DNA of 64,000 nucleotides from assembly GCA_029310945.1 (NCBI GenBank), contig JARJFC010000009.1, positions 1-64,000 on the forward strand, in the 5' to 3' direction. This DNA is from Leptospira sp. 96542. Its GTDB lineage: Bacteria > Spirochaetota > Leptospiria > Leptospirales > Leptospiraceae. The notes under the pieces are model-generated. The model worked only from the letters and a program-made list of their open reading frames with translations, had not been told where the DNA came from and ran no database searches. This document shows positions 46,660 to 55,530 of this stretch, piece after piece. A program made the translations under genes and the position numbers. Within the stretch, counting starts at the first letter, position 1, and every line of letters begins with the position of its first letter.

Positions 46660-47853
46660 ATGAAACCAAATGCATTTTTATTTTTTTGTATCATACTCGT
46701 ATTGATTGTCTACTATACAATTGAATATGTCCTTCACAAACGTACAATTTCCAGTTTTACTCATAGAATTCATGTAAATGGAACAAGGGGAAAATCGAGC
46801 GTAACACGACTTATACGAGCAGGTCTTAGTTCGATGGGTATCAAAGTTTTTGCAAAAACTACAGGCACAATGGCAAGAGAGATCCACCCAGATGGCACAG
46901 AATATTCAATCAGAAGGTATGGTAAACCATCTATCCTGGAACAAATCAAAATCTTAAAGAAGGCAAAATCAACTGGAGCAGGAATTGTTGTGATCGAATG
47001 TATGGCTCTCGAACCAAGATACCAGTGGGCAAGTGAAGCATTGATTCTAAAATCAGACATTGGTGTTTTAACAAATATTAGAGAGGATCACCTGGATGTG
47101 ATGGGACCTTCCCTTTTCGATGTAGCTAAATCACTAGCAAGTTCCATACCCATTGCGGGAACAGTATTTACAGGCAAACATTTGTTTAACGACCTAATGA
47201 CGTATGTCACCAAAGACAGGAACACTAAATACTTCCCTTGGCAAACAGAGGATGAAAATACGGTGAATCAAAAGGAAATGGAAATGTTTCCTTATTGGGA
47301 ACATAAAGAAAACGTTTCACTCGCATTAAAAGTTTGTATTTATTTAGGAGCGGATAGAAAAAAAGCCTTGGAAGCCATGTGGCAAAGTAAACCAGATCCT
47401 GGAGCACTGACAATCACTCCCATTCATTTTTATGGTAATCATTTTTTATTCATCAATGCGATGGCTGCCAATGATCCCAATAGTACAAAATTTATTTGGA
47501 ATGAAACAAAAACTCGATTTCAAGATTACAAACATCGAATCATTTTGTTTCATGTTAGAGAAGATCGAGCGGATCGTTCCATCCAACTTATGAAAGAAAT
47601 CTCAAATTGGAAAGACTACGATTCCATCATATTTATAGGTACGGGAACAAATATTGCTGTACAAAGCTTAAAGGAATCCACAACTAACGACGTTTCCATA
47701 TTCATTTGGGAAAATTTTAGTTTGGATGAAATATTTGAATCCCTACTTTCGGTATTACCGAAACAATCCATCGTTTTTGCAATTGGCAATATAGTAGGTT
47801 TGGGAATGGATCTCACCCAATATTTAAAAAATCGGTCAGAACAAATTATATGA
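46660..47853 (+). CDS. pgsB: poly-gamma-glutamate synthase subunit PgsB/CapB
   Basis: A 397-residue Mur-ligase-type amide ligase with an N-terminal membrane helix (4-22). The ATP loop is VNGTRGKSSVTRLI (about 38-51), followed by TTGTMAREIHPDGTEYSIRRYGKPSILEQ and VIECMALEPRYQWASE, all typical of PgsB/CapB. It forms glutamate (or another amino-acid) polymer with PgsC at the membrane. It is the first of a four- or five-gene run (ATGA overlaps with pgsC, and pgsC with pgsW). Confidence 0.92.
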   Translation: MKPNAFLFFCIILVLIVYYTIEYVLHKRTISSFTHRIHVNGTRGKSSVTRLIRAGLSSMGIKVFAKTTGTMAREIHPDGTEYSIRRYGKPSILEQIKILKKAKSTGAGIVVIECMALEPRYQWASEALILKSDIGVLTNIREDHLDVMGPSLFDVAKSLASSIPIAGTVFTGKHLFNDLMTYVTKDRNTKYFPWQTEDENTVNQKEMEMFPYWEHKENVSLALKVCIYLGADRKKALEAMWQSKPDPGALTITPIHFYGNHFLFINAMAANDPNSTKFIWNETKTRFQDYKHRIILFHVREDRADRSIQLMKEISNWKDYDSIIFIGTGTNIAVQSLKESTTNDVSIFIWENFSLDEIFESLLSVLPKQSIVFAIGNIVGLGMDLTQYLKNRSEQII

Positions 47854-48314
47854 ATGAAATTTTACCATTGTCCATCGGACTTAGTTTGGTTGTTAGTTTG
47901 GTTTTTTCAGAACTGTTTGGTATTTTGGGTACTGGACTTGTGGTGCCCGGCTATATTGCTTTAAACTTTCAAAACCCAGCCAATTTACTTTTGACTTTTT
48001 TCATTGCATTTAGTAGTTTCTTATGTGTTGAAATCCTAACACTATTTTTAATGGTTTTCGGAAAAAGAAAAATCGTTTTACTACTGTTATTTGGCTATTT
48101 TTTTGGGTATCTACTCAATTACCAAATTTTACCAAATATAGAAACACCATACTTGACTGAAGTGAGAAGTATCGGTTTTATCATTCCTGGGCTCATAGCA
48201 ATTTGGTTTGAAAGGCAAGGAGTGGTCGAAACTACATCTGTACTCATACTGGCTTCTGTTTTTGTCAAAATACTACTTATCGTTATACTCGGAACAGAAC
48301 TAGAAACATTATGA
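47850..48314 (+). CDS. pgsC: poly-gamma-glutamate synthase membrane subunit PgsC/CapC
   Basis: A 154-residue protein of about five helices. The motifs GTGLVVPGYIALN and RSIGFIIPGLIAIWFERQG are conserved in PgsC/CapC, the partner of PgsB in polymer synthesis. Both start and stop overlap neighbours by 4 bases. Confidence 0.92.
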   Translation: MNEILPLSIGLSLVVSLVFSELFGILGTGLVVPGYIALNFQNPANLLLTFFIAFSSFLCVEILTLFLMVFGKRKIVLLLLFGYFFGYLLNYQILPNIETPYLTEVRSIGFIIPGLIAIWFERQGVVETTSVLILASVFVKILLIVILGTELETL

Positions 48315-49444
48315 TCACAAAAATCTATTGGTCACCATGGAAACATCCCACCTTTGCTATGTTATTTTTAGCAATTTTTTCGCTTATTGGTCTTGGTTTT
48401 ATTGAATCTTGTAAGGTCAAAAAGGAACAACCATACATCAAAAAAAAATTACATGCGGCAAAACTCGCAGAACGTGCATTTCAAATTTTAAAACCATCTC
48501 TCATAAAATACAAAAAACCTGATTATTTGGATTTAGATCCAACAGGTTCTGGTTTTATCGGTGAATTTTTAACTCCTGTTACAAGTAACAGTGGATCGTT
48601 GTCTGCGAAACAGACTTCCATCAATCCGAACTTTGCTGCTGTTTTTGTTCATTATTTAAAAAAAGCTAAATTAAAAGAAGGAGATACTGTTGCCATTGCC
48701 TTATCAGGTAGTTTTCCTGCACTAAACGTTTGTTTGTTTGCAGCACTTGAAACACTTAAATTAAAAACTATCATAATTTCAAGTACATCTGCTTCTCAAT
48801 TTGGAGCAAATCACCCACAAATGCTCTGGTTGGACATGGAACGCGAGTTAAAACTATCTGGCATCTTCCATTTTAGTTCCAATTATGCGTCGCTTGGCGG
48901 AGTTCAGGACAAAGCCATTGGGATGTCAAAAGAAGGTAGGGAATTTTTATTTAGCGCGATCAAACGCAACCAAGTACAATTTTTGGAATCAGATAGTTTT
49001 GAATCAGCAATTGCAAAAAGAACGAAAATTTTTGAAGACCTATCGCAAGATGTTCCGATCAAAGCATTTATCAATATTGGAGGTGGTACCACGATACTCG
49101 GAACAAGCCTCGGCAAACAAGTGTTTCGTAATGGTCTCATCCAAAGTTTACCAGAAGAAGGCCATATCCCCAATTCCGTAATTACTTATTTCTTAGAAAA
49201 AGAAATCCCCGTCATCAACACCATTCAAATAGAAACTTTGGCAAGAAAATTTGGGCTGCCCCTTTCTCCGAAAGTACTCCCCAAACCTGGCGAAGGAAAG
49301 GTTTTTTTCCAAGAGGAATACAACCCCCCACTCTATCTTTCTGTTTTTGTTTTTTTAGTATTTGGATTGTATGGTGTGACAAGACTTGGTTGGGGAGAGA
49401 ATAAAAAAGACCTCCATCTCCCAAGACCACTCCACCCAAAGTAA
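48311..49444 (+). CDS. pgsW: poly-gamma-glutamate system protein PgsW
   Basis: A 377-residue protein with an N-terminal helix (14-35) and a C-terminal helix (about 340-360). The central part contains DPTGSGFIGEFLTPVTSNSGSLSAKQTSINPNFAAVFVHYLKKAKLKEGDTVAIALSGSFPALNV, a pattern I associate with the poly-gamma-glutamate system protein family (PgsW). Its biochemical role is unknown; it may take the place of PgsA/CapA, which I do not see here. It is coupled to pgsC by an ATGA overlap. Confidence 0.82.
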   Translation: MITKIYWSPWKHPTFAMLFLAIFSLIGLGFIESCKVKKEQPYIKKKLHAAKLAERAFQILKPSLIKYKKPDYLDLDPTGSGFIGEFLTPVTSNSGSLSAKQTSINPNFAAVFVHYLKKAKLKEGDTVAIALSGSFPALNVCLFAALETLKLKTIIISSTSASQFGANHPQMLWLDMERELKLSGIFHFSSNYASLGGVQDKAIGMSKEGREFLFSAIKRNQVQFLESDSFESAIAKRTKIFEDLSQDVPIKAFINIGGGTTILGTSLGKQVFRNGLIQSLPEEGHIPNSVITYFLEKEIPVINTIQIETLARKFGLPLSPKVLPKPGEGKVFFQEEYNPPLYLSVFVFLVFGLYGVTRLGWGENKKDLHLPRPLHPK

Positions 49445-49448
49445 ACCA

Positions 49449-49613
49449 ATGGCAAAACTCATCTTATTATCCCTTCTACTTTATTTTTTGTTTCGGTTCA
49501 TCGGCAGGCTTCTGATTTTGCCGACTAAAATTTCCGAAAACGAATCCCAATTTCCACAAAGACAAAGGGAAAAAGATGTGAGCGAAAAAGGAAAAATTGT
49601 GAATGATGATTAG
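49449..49613 (+). CDS. small single-helix membrane protein of the pgs locus
   Basis: A 54-residue protein starting at ATG 49449, four bases after the pgsW stop. One helix (AKLILLSLLLYFLFRFIGRLLIL) is followed by a polar tail rich in Gln, Glu, Arg and Lys. Position and size recall PgsE/CapE, the small subunit of Bacillus poly-gamma-glutamate synthase; the LLYFLFRFIGRLL string also recalls DUF4834-like proteins. I cannot decide by sequence. No other small gene is seen in the locus. Confidence 0.6.
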   Translation: MAKLILLSLLLYFLFRFIGRLLILPTKISENESQFPQRQREKDVSEKGKIVNDD

Positions 49614-49658
49614 ATTTCGTTTCGCCGAAATTCGGAATTAGTCGATAATCTATTTAAG

Positions 49659-50153
49659 ATGATGGCCAGATGGTTTTTGTTTTTCCTCACTTGTTTATTT
49701 TTTCAATGTGGTGTTCCCAAAGGAGAATTTGGTTGGGCCACAACAAAAATGGAAAATATGGATGAACTCGAAAAACATATCCAAACCATCACCGATTACA
49801 AAATGATGCGGGAAGGCCTCATCTTTTCACCCACAGATACCATCCACTATGTGTACCAATTCTCTCGTAATCCTGGAGCAGAAACGGACTTCCATATATC
49901 ACTTAACAAGTATGAGCTGGATTTCGTAGAAATTGATATAAAGAAAAAGAGGGCAGAGGTAGATAGCCTTGCCATAAGAGACGAATTTTCGCTTTTACAA
50001 ACGGGTGAATATTTACTGAAAATCGTAAATGAAGGTGATACAGTTGATGAGGTTCATTTCCAAGTATTACCAGACGAAGGATACACACAAGAGAACCTCG
50101 AACAAGAACTTGCAGGCGACCAAACAGACGAAATCATTAAATACTCTCGCTAA
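49659..50153 (+). CDS. small lipoprotein downstream of the pgs genes
   Basis: A 164-residue protein with signal peptide ending in LFFQC (Cys17), a lipobox. The mature part has an alternating beta pattern and an acidic C-terminus (YTQENLEQELAGDQTDEIIKYSR). It has no known motif. It is separated from the small membrane protein gene by 45 bases and overlaps the end of the convergent TPR gene by 17 bases. It could be the last gene of the pgs transcript. Confidence 0.65.
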   Translation: MMARWFLFFLTCLFFQCGVPKGEFGWATTKMENMDELEKHIQTITDYKMMREGLIFSPTDTIHYVYQFSRNPGAETDFHISLNKYELDFVEIDIKKKRAEVDSLAIRDEFSLLQTGEYLLKIVNEGDTVDEVHFQVLPDEGYTQENLEQELAGDQTDEIIKYSR

Positions 50154-52137
50154 TTGGTGATGTTATATTACCCGTTTTCAATATCCTTCCAACTCGCTCT
50201 TTTTCCTTTAGAGCAAGCCTAATTTCTGTTTCATTTCCTTCACCAATGATTGTATCATAATATTCCAATGCTCTGGAAAAATCTCTTTTTTCTTCTGCAA
50301 TAACTCCCAAACGAAATAAAATTTTAACGAGAGGTATTTTGTTTTTTTTTGTCTCCCAAACTCGGATCATTGCTTCCTGGTCTTCAATTTTTAAATCCAT
50401 TAACCTATACTGTGAGAGAACATCATCAATTGTAGTTACGAGAAGGTCTTTTTTAAGATTTTGTTTTTTCTCTTTTAAGTCTTTTAATTCTTGTTCTAAA
50501 CCAATTAGTTTATTATCGATTTTTTTCCACTGAGTGTAAGCCAGATTGAGTTTGTTATTTTCTGCATCGATACGTTTATTATTTTTATCTTTTTTACTCA
50601 AATAAAAGAAAGCAAAGGCTTCTAATTCAGGACTTACCGACTCATCGTTCAAACTTGGGTTCCAATCTTTACTTGTTCTTTCAAGCCAATATTCCAAAAA
50701 CTTTGAACCTTTTTCTGTATCGCCTATTTGTGAAACAAAAAAGACACCAATTTCATAAGAGACCCGAGTTTTGTCTGGAGAATCTGCGGCAGATAAAAAA
50801 TAACTTTCGTAGTTTTCGCCAGCGATTATTTTTCGTTTTAGGTCTGCGTTGATTGCTGCTAACCTTAAATAGGTTTTTGAAATTTTTTCCTTTTCTTCCG
50901 GAGCGGGATTTTGATTTTTTAAAAAGAGCTCTAGGCTCTTATCATAAAAATCGACAGCTCTTTCTTTTTTTCCGTCTTGCCTGTATTGTTCAGCAATGTC
51001 ATTTAGAACTTGCGGATTTTCTGGCCAAATCCTATGTGCTCGTTCCAAAAGTAATTCGTAAGCAAAAAAATCAGAATTTCTTTTGTAATCAAACAAAACG
51101 TAAATTCCCTTACCAGCCGTCCCTAATTTGTTTACTATTTTTAATCTTTCTTTGTTATCATCTTCTAATTTTTTGACTACATTGGCAAAAGCATATAAAT
51201 CTCTCGAATCAGTCTCTTTTCGTTTTTGTAAATAAACTTCGTATCTTGACTTTATTGAATCTTCATATTTCTTTTGGACAATCTTGTATTCATCTTCTTT
51301 CTGTTTGATGGCATTATCCCATTGCACCTTTTCGTTAGAAAGTGATGACAACGACTTACCATCCCGTACCCACTGGCTCTCAGCTAGATGTTTATCGTCT
51401 TTAGTCTTTTTTAATAATCTCTCAGAGTTTTTCAACTCATCCCAAATTTTGGAATGTTCTTTTGCACCATTCGCATCATAACCCAAAATATCTTCTTTTT
51501 GCCATTCCCCATTCCTATATTCTTCTTCCGTTAAATCCAAAGGATGGTACCGAAATGCCGCAATATAATGCCTAAGTGCTGGTGCAAATTTTTCTTTTTC
51601 CACATACAATCGAGCAAGCCTTATATGTAATTCGTATAATAATGGTGAATCACGCACAATGTATGATTCTGAATTTTTATGTGTCTTCTCCCAAAGTAAC
51701 AGTCGTATGTCGTTCTGCTCGGTTCGCGAATTATAAATATTTCCTTTTTCGCGGTCTTCCCAAATTCTTTTTTCTTCAATGAATTGACTATAGTATCGTT
51801 TGAGTAGCCCTTCTCCTTCTTTGATTTTGGTATCGATGGATTTTGGTCCAGTCTCCACTTCCACCGGTACAACCTCTCCTTCGTTTGGAATCACAGGGGC
51901 ATCGGCACCTTCGGGAAGATCTGGCTTGGGTGCATCCCTAAGGGCTATCCCAGAATCCTCATCAATGGGGATTCGTTTTTCTGAATCGAGAGTTTGGATT
52001 TCTTCCACAGAAATGGTCTGGAGTGGACTCAAATACAATCCTGATAAGGGATTTCTCCTATCCTCTTCGCCTGCAGACAAATTGGCAGGGAGAGTGGTGA
52101 GCAAAATGAGAGAGCTGAGCAAACGGAATAGGTTCAA
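50137..52137 (-). CDS. large secreted TPR/coiled-coil protein
   Basis: The TTG at 52137 (read as MNLFRLLSSLILLTTLPANLSAG) is chosen because it places a signal peptide at the N-terminus; upstream in-frame codons pass through an inverted repeat. The product is 666 residues. A short acidic Pro-rich linker (residues about 60-105) leads to helical repeats: TPR-like LYELHIRLARLYVEKEKFAPALRHYIAAFRYHPLD, a coiled coil (about 230-330), and further TPRs (VLNDIAEQYRQDGKKERAVDFYDKSLELF). Likely an envelope scaffold protein. No family name is recognised. Confidence 0.65.
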   Translation of the reverse strand: MNLFRLLSSLILLTTLPANLSAGEEDRRNPLSGLYLSPLQTISVEEIQTLDSEKRIPIDEDSGIALRDAPKPDLPEGADAPVIPNEGEVVPVEVETGPKSIDTKIKEGEGLLKRYYSQFIEEKRIWEDREKGNIYNSRTEQNDIRLLLWEKTHKNSESYIVRDSPLLYELHIRLARLYVEKEKFAPALRHYIAAFRYHPLDLTEEEYRNGEWQKEDILGYDANGAKEHSKIWDELKNSERLLKKTKDDKHLAESQWVRDGKSLSSLSNEKVQWDNAIKQKEDEYKIVQKKYEDSIKSRYEVYLQKRKETDSRDLYAFANVVKKLEDDNKERLKIVNKLGTAGKGIYVLFDYKRNSDFFAYELLLERAHRIWPENPQVLNDIAEQYRQDGKKERAVDFYDKSLELFLKNQNPAPEEKEKISKTYLRLAAINADLKRKIIAGENYESYFLSAADSPDKTRVSYEIGVFFVSQIGDTEKGSKFLEYWLERTSKDWNPSLNDESVSPELEAFAFFYLSKKDKNNKRIDAENNKLNLAYTQWKKIDNKLIGLEQELKDLKEKKQNLKKDLLVTTIDDVLSQYRLMDLKIEDQEAMIRVWETKKNKIPLVKILFRLGVIAEEKRDFSRALEYYDTIIGEGNETEIRLALKEKERVGRILKTGNITSPISESI

Positions 52138-52181
52138 TGATAAACCAAAATGACGGGGATAGAAGTGAAAATCGAAACCTA

Positions 52182-52212
52182 CTTTCAAAGGTAACTGACT
52201 TACCTTTGAAAG
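52182..52212 (-). repeat. perfect 13-base inverted repeat in the leader of the TPR gene
   Basis: CTTTCAAAGGTAA (52182-52194) and TTACCTTTGAAAG (52200-52212) flank a five-base loop, 44 bases upstream of the TTG start on the minus strand. The hairpin has no T-run on either side, so it is not a standard terminator. It may be an operator, an mRNA leader structure or an mRNA end-protecting element. Confidence 0.75.
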
Positions 52213-52393
52213 CGATGCGAATTTCACACTGGCTTTCCTTAGGAAGTCGCTTCCCTGATTCAAACCATCACCAGTGTCCTGGTTCTTTGGGGATTTTTCC
52301 CATTCTATCCGATTCACAATCACCCCTGGTTTCTATATCGGCGAAAAATCAAATTTGGACAACCAAAAGGTGTTGTCTGAATTGAGATTCCCC

Positions 52394-52408
52394 CTTTCAC
52401 TGTGAAAG
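52394..52408 (+). promoter_or_regulatory. short palindrome before the nucleotidyltransferase gene
   Basis: CTTTCAC (52394-52400), one central base and GTGAAAG (52402-52408) lie 16 bases upstream of the ATG at 52425. It shares CTTTCA...TGAAAG outer sequence with the larger repeat at 52182-52212 in the same 287-base intergenic region. A protein-binding site is possible. Confidence 0.4.
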
Positions 52409-52424
52409 TTCCCAAGGGTCAAAT

Positions 52425-53105
52425 ATGTCCAAAAACATCGTCGAACGGTACCTAGTCCTAAAAAATAAATACCGAAATTACGACACAAAATATGCTCTGA
52501 AACGAATGCAAGCCTTCCGACTGGCAACCCAGGAACTATCAAGTAAAGGTTATGAAGTGGCACTCGAACTTCTTGGTTCTATCAATTTTGGTATCGTTGA
52601 ACCCACCTCGGATGTGGATTGTATCTTGTTATTAGAATGTGATCTTCACAAAGACCAAAGCTGCTGCCCATCACACTGTCCAAATTTAAGTTTTGTCAAA
52701 GAAGAAATTTCAAAATTTGTGATCAAACGACTAGCGCCAGAGTCGTTTAACATAGAATATTTGGATACCATCAATCTAAAATATGTAGAAGAAAAAATCA
52801 GAACAGAACAAGTGCTTGGTGACGAAGCACTGTATTGCCTTTTGTTTTATCGTAATATTGGAAGACCCGTCAACCGCCCACTTTTTATTCCTTATTGTGA
52901 TCAACTCGAAGAAAATGTTGATTTTGTAAAAGAAATCATCCCTTGGGCTGCGGAAGCATTGGAAGGTTACTTAAACACCAACCAACACCGAATGTCTTTC
53001 AACAAATACAACGAAAGGATCAGAGCCCGTGGTCTAGATTTACCCGAAGGATTACAACAAGAATTACAGGCTTATATGGAAGGCAAAGAAAACTTGGGTG
53101 GTTAA
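52425..53105 (+). CDS. nucleotidyltransferase-fold protein
   Basis: A 226-residue protein with an AAGGG ribosome site 8 bases ahead of the ATG. The motif GSINFGIVEPTSDVDCILLL (Gly51-Ser52, Asp63, Asp65) is the GS...DxD metal signature of the polymerase-beta nucleotidyltransferase superfamily. A cysteine cluster CDLHKDQSCCPSHCP (72-86) follows and could bind a metal. I do not know the exact family; poly(A) polymerase/CCA enzymes, antitoxin MNTs and (p)ppGpp-like enzymes share the fold. It is a single gene, divergent from the TPR gene. Confidence 0.65.
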   Translation: MSKNIVERYLVLKNKYRNYDTKYALKRMQAFRLATQELSSKGYEVALELLGSINFGIVEPTSDVDCILLLECDLHKDQSCCPSHCPNLSFVKEEISKFVIKRLAPESFNIEYLDTINLKYVEEKIRTEQVLGDEALYCLLFYRNIGRPVNRPLFIPYCDQLEENVDFVKEIIPWAAEALEGYLNTNQHRMSFNKYNERIRARGLDLPEGLQQELQAYMEGKENLGG

Positions 53106-53136
53106 TGTGTATACCCCATAGAGATGAGCGCATACA

Positions 53137-53469
53137 TTAACCTTTATTAGTTGGGTGATCCAATCGACCATCGCCATAGTGTCTCACCACCTCCGCAATG
53201 ACCACTTGGTAACCTGCATACCACTCCGAATACTTGGATTTTGCCATTTTGTGGTCTACTTGGTTTTTCAATTCTTCCAATCCCTTCATTGTGGCAAAGT
53301 AGTAAACAACTGCCAATTCCCCTTTGTTTTCATTTGCCCAGGAATCCTTTCCAAGGTATTCAGGGTGGTTCTCCACAAATGTTTCAATCGATTGGTCTAA
53401 GGCCAAAAACTCTGCGTCTGATTTTTTTGGTTTGAATATAAAGGTTGCGGAGATCATTTTTCCAATCAT
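53137..53469 (-). CDS. small ferredoxin-like protein (antibiotic-biosynthesis-monooxygenase type)
   Basis: A 110-residue protein with a beta-alpha-beta-beta-alpha pattern (MISATFIFKPKKSDAEFLALDQSIETFVENHPEYLGKDSW ... ELAVVYYFATMKGLEELKNQVDHKMAKSKYSEWYAGYQVVIAEVVRHYGDG), as in dimeric alpha-beta-barrel ABM-type proteins. The HYGDGRLDH end is typical of the group. Possible roles are small-molecule oxidation or heme handling; none is proven. The start at 53469 or 53457 (MISATFIF) is uncertain. Confidence 0.6.
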   Translation of the reverse strand: MIGKMISATFIFKPKKSDAEFLALDQSIETFVENHPEYLGKDSWANENKGELAVVYYFATMKGLEELKNQVDHKMAKSKYSEWYAGYQVVIAEVVRHYGDGRLDHPTNKG

Positions 53470-53534
53470 TGGGAAGGTCGCTAATTTTCGATCCGTTTTT
53501 TTAACCAGCCTAACTCGGGCGAATCGACAAACTT

Positions 53535-54251
53535 TTAGGGGTATAAGGTCACTTTCGAATTTACATTTTCCAAATGGCGAATGTCTTTTCCTGTATTCAA
53601 ACGGACAAGTTCTTCCGCAACATTAACGGCATAATCACCTAACCGTTCCAGTGCGAGAATGATTCGATACACATCGGAAAATTCTTTTTTTTCCATCGAA
53701 GGTTCGTCACGGTATCGTTTGAAGGCGAGAGTACAAAGAACGTTGAGCTCATCCTCCAATGAATTTACACTCCCCATAAATCTTTCTTTTTCTTCGACAA
53801 GGGATTCGATGGCCATACCCGCAAGCGTTGTGACCCGTGAGAGAATGAGAGTCATTGGTTCTTCATTTTTAAATAGACCTTTTCGGATTGTTTTGTATCG
53901 AAATACTTCGGCACAATTAACAACCTGGTCTCCCATCCGTTCCATATTCCGAGTGATGCGGATGGCAGAAAGAGCAAACCTAAGTGGGTCTTTGCGCAAA
54001 ACAATATCACTATCCACATCGCCCATTCCCAAAATATTCCGATTGGTAACAGCTTCTAAAATTGCATTTTGTGAAAGGTTGTCGTTTTCTTTTTCTAAAT
54101 CATCGATTAAATCATCTCTTTCGACGATCTCATTCGCCAAATCATAGTTATCCGATTCCAGTGCTTCACTCAATCGAATGACTTGTTCCAAAACAAGTTC
54201 AGCCATTGAGTATAAATTTTTACGGAGATAATAAAATTTAGAAATGATCAT
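53535..54251 (-). CDS. phoU: PhoU-family phosphate signalling regulator
   Basis: A 238-residue protein of PhoU type: two repeats of three helices with acidic metal-site strings ([18 protein letters not shown] and [24 protein letters not shown]) and [18 protein letters not shown] in the middle. PhoU links the Pst phosphate transporter to the PhoR/PhoB kinase. No pst gene is in the window. The upstream 15 residues ([15 protein letters not shown]) may be an extension; the ATG before AELVLEQV is an alternative. It is 5 bases after cheW. Confidence 0.85.
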   Translation of the reverse strand: MIISKFYYLRKNLYSMAELVLEQVIRLSEALESDNYDLANEIVERDDLIDDLEKENDNLSQNAILEAVTNRNILGMGDVDSDIVLRKDPLRFALSAIRITRNMERMGDQVVNCAEVFRYKTIRKGLFKNEEPMTLILSRVTTLAGMAIESLVEEKERFMGSVNSLEDELNVLCTLAFKRYRDEPSMEKKEFSDVYRIILALERLGDYAVNVAEELVRLNTGKDIRHLENVNSKVTLYP

Positions 54252-54256
54252 TACAT

Positions 54257-54736
54257 TTAAATTGCCGTTGCCATTTCCGCAATTTCTTCTACTGTGAGGA
54301 TCTTTTCGATATCAATGAGAATGATGAATCGATTTTCTTTTTTGCCCACACCTGTGATATAACGAGAAGAAATACCTTTCACTGATGGCGGTGGCGGATC
54401 CACTTGGTTTGCAGGAAAATGCACCACGTGAGAAACCTTATCCACGATGACCCCAACCGATTTTCCTTCGATGTTGATTACAATGGCACGGTCAGCGGTT
54501 TCGTTCACATTCTTGATGTTGAGTCGTTTTGCCAAATCAATCATCCGCACCACCTTTCCTCGGATGTCCATGATACCCGCAAAATAGGATTTGGATTGGG
54601 GAACTCGTATGAGATTTGTAATCTTTACAATTTCTTCGACAATTGTGATAGGGATAGCATACTCTTCATCACCTAAATTGAATATGATGTACTGCTCATG
54701 AATGAAGTGGTTGTTTGTTGTAGGTTCTTTGGCCAT
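54257..54736 (-). CDS. cheW: chemotaxis coupling protein CheW
   Basis: A 159-residue CheW domain. [26 protein letters not shown], the [18 protein letters not shown] core and [24 protein letters not shown] match the family. CheW links chemoreceptors to the CheA kinase for flagellar motor control. It is not next to other che genes here; the partner CheA is outside the window. It is in the same unit as phoU and the membrane protein before it. Confidence 0.93.
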   Translation of the reverse strand: MAKEPTTNNHFIHEQYIIFNLGDEEYAIPITIVEEIVKITNLIRVPQSKSYFAGIMDIRGKVVRMIDLAKRLNIKNVNETADRAIVINIEGKSVGVIVDKVSHVVHFPANQVDPPPPSVKGISSRYITGVGKKENRFIILIDIEKILTVEEIAEMATAI

Positions 54737-54760
54737 ATATTTTTCTATGGGTATTCCGTC

Positions 54761-55489
54761 TTAGAAATAGACGTAACCATTATAGAAAAAATATGAACCA
54801 AGAGTGAGAAAAGACAACACTTTTGTCATTAGGACCGAACGTTTTCTGATAAGAAAGTCAACAAGCCCAAGAACCATTCCCAAAACGCCAAGGGCAAGTC
54901 CCAATACGACATAATCATAATATGTTTGGTAGACCAAGTACCCAAATCCTAGTCCGAGTGAAATATCCTGCAAATCACCCAAAACACGAGCTTTGAACCG
55001 AGGCCAAAGCGGACCCCTTGCCTCTCTTGCTTCCCTACGTTTTCGAAAAAAGCGTTGGAAACGGGTTTCCCTTACGATGCCGAAGATATTGTCATAGCGG
55101 GTCGACCCAAAATAGGGTGTTTTTTGGCGCTCTCGTCGCTCTGGATCGCTTTCAGGCTCAAAAGGGGGGTATATCTCATAGGCGCCGCCCAAACTCGCAA
55201 GAAGGTCTTTGTCAGGCAGACTTGCAAAGTAGTCACGGAATGGCCAAATCTTTCGGAAGGCAGGGTACGCCCTACCTGCAGAGATATCTTTCTCTGAAAG
55301 TACGGCTCCATTTTTGACCGTTGCTCCGTACATTCTGCCTTTTTCTTCTTTGATTTCGACAGACAGACGAACAAGGCGTTCGTGGAAGTTGAATTCTGCC
55401 CCAAGGACATCCCCCAGAGGCGTTTCCATAGTGAAGGCTCGGATGAAACCTGGTGTGCGGGGTTTCTGTTTCCTCCAGATTTGTTTCAT
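54761..55489 (-). CDS. unknown membrane protein with basic central region
   Basis: A 242-residue protein. The first 110 residues are soluble and beta-rich; the next 55 are very basic (RFQRFFRKRREAREARGPLWPRFKARV); two C-terminal helices end it (FGYLVYQTYYDYVVLGLALGVLGMVLGLVDFLI and VLSFLTLGSYFFYNGYVYF). It has no cysteine and no known domain. It lies 24 bases ahead of cheW. Confidence 0.6.
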   Translation of the reverse strand: MKQIWRKQKPRTPGFIRAFTMETPLGDVLGAEFNFHERLVRLSVEIKEEKGRMYGATVKNGAVLSEKDISAGRAYPAFRKIWPFRDYFASLPDKDLLASLGGAYEIYPPFEPESDPERRERQKTPYFGSTRYDNIFGIVRETRFQRFFRKRREAREARGPLWPRFKARVLGDLQDISLGLGFGYLVYQTYYDYVVLGLALGVLGMVLGLVDFLIRKRSVLMTKVLSFLTLGSYFFYNGYVYF

Positions 55490-55530
55490 AACAAATCTAT
55501 CGGAGGAATTAGAAAGTCACTGAAGGAAGA

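Noticed and set aside
53106..53136. Imperfect TAATGT/ACATTA repeat between the nucleotidyltransferase and ABM-like genes
   Set aside because: Only six bases match and there is no T-run, so I do not call a terminator.
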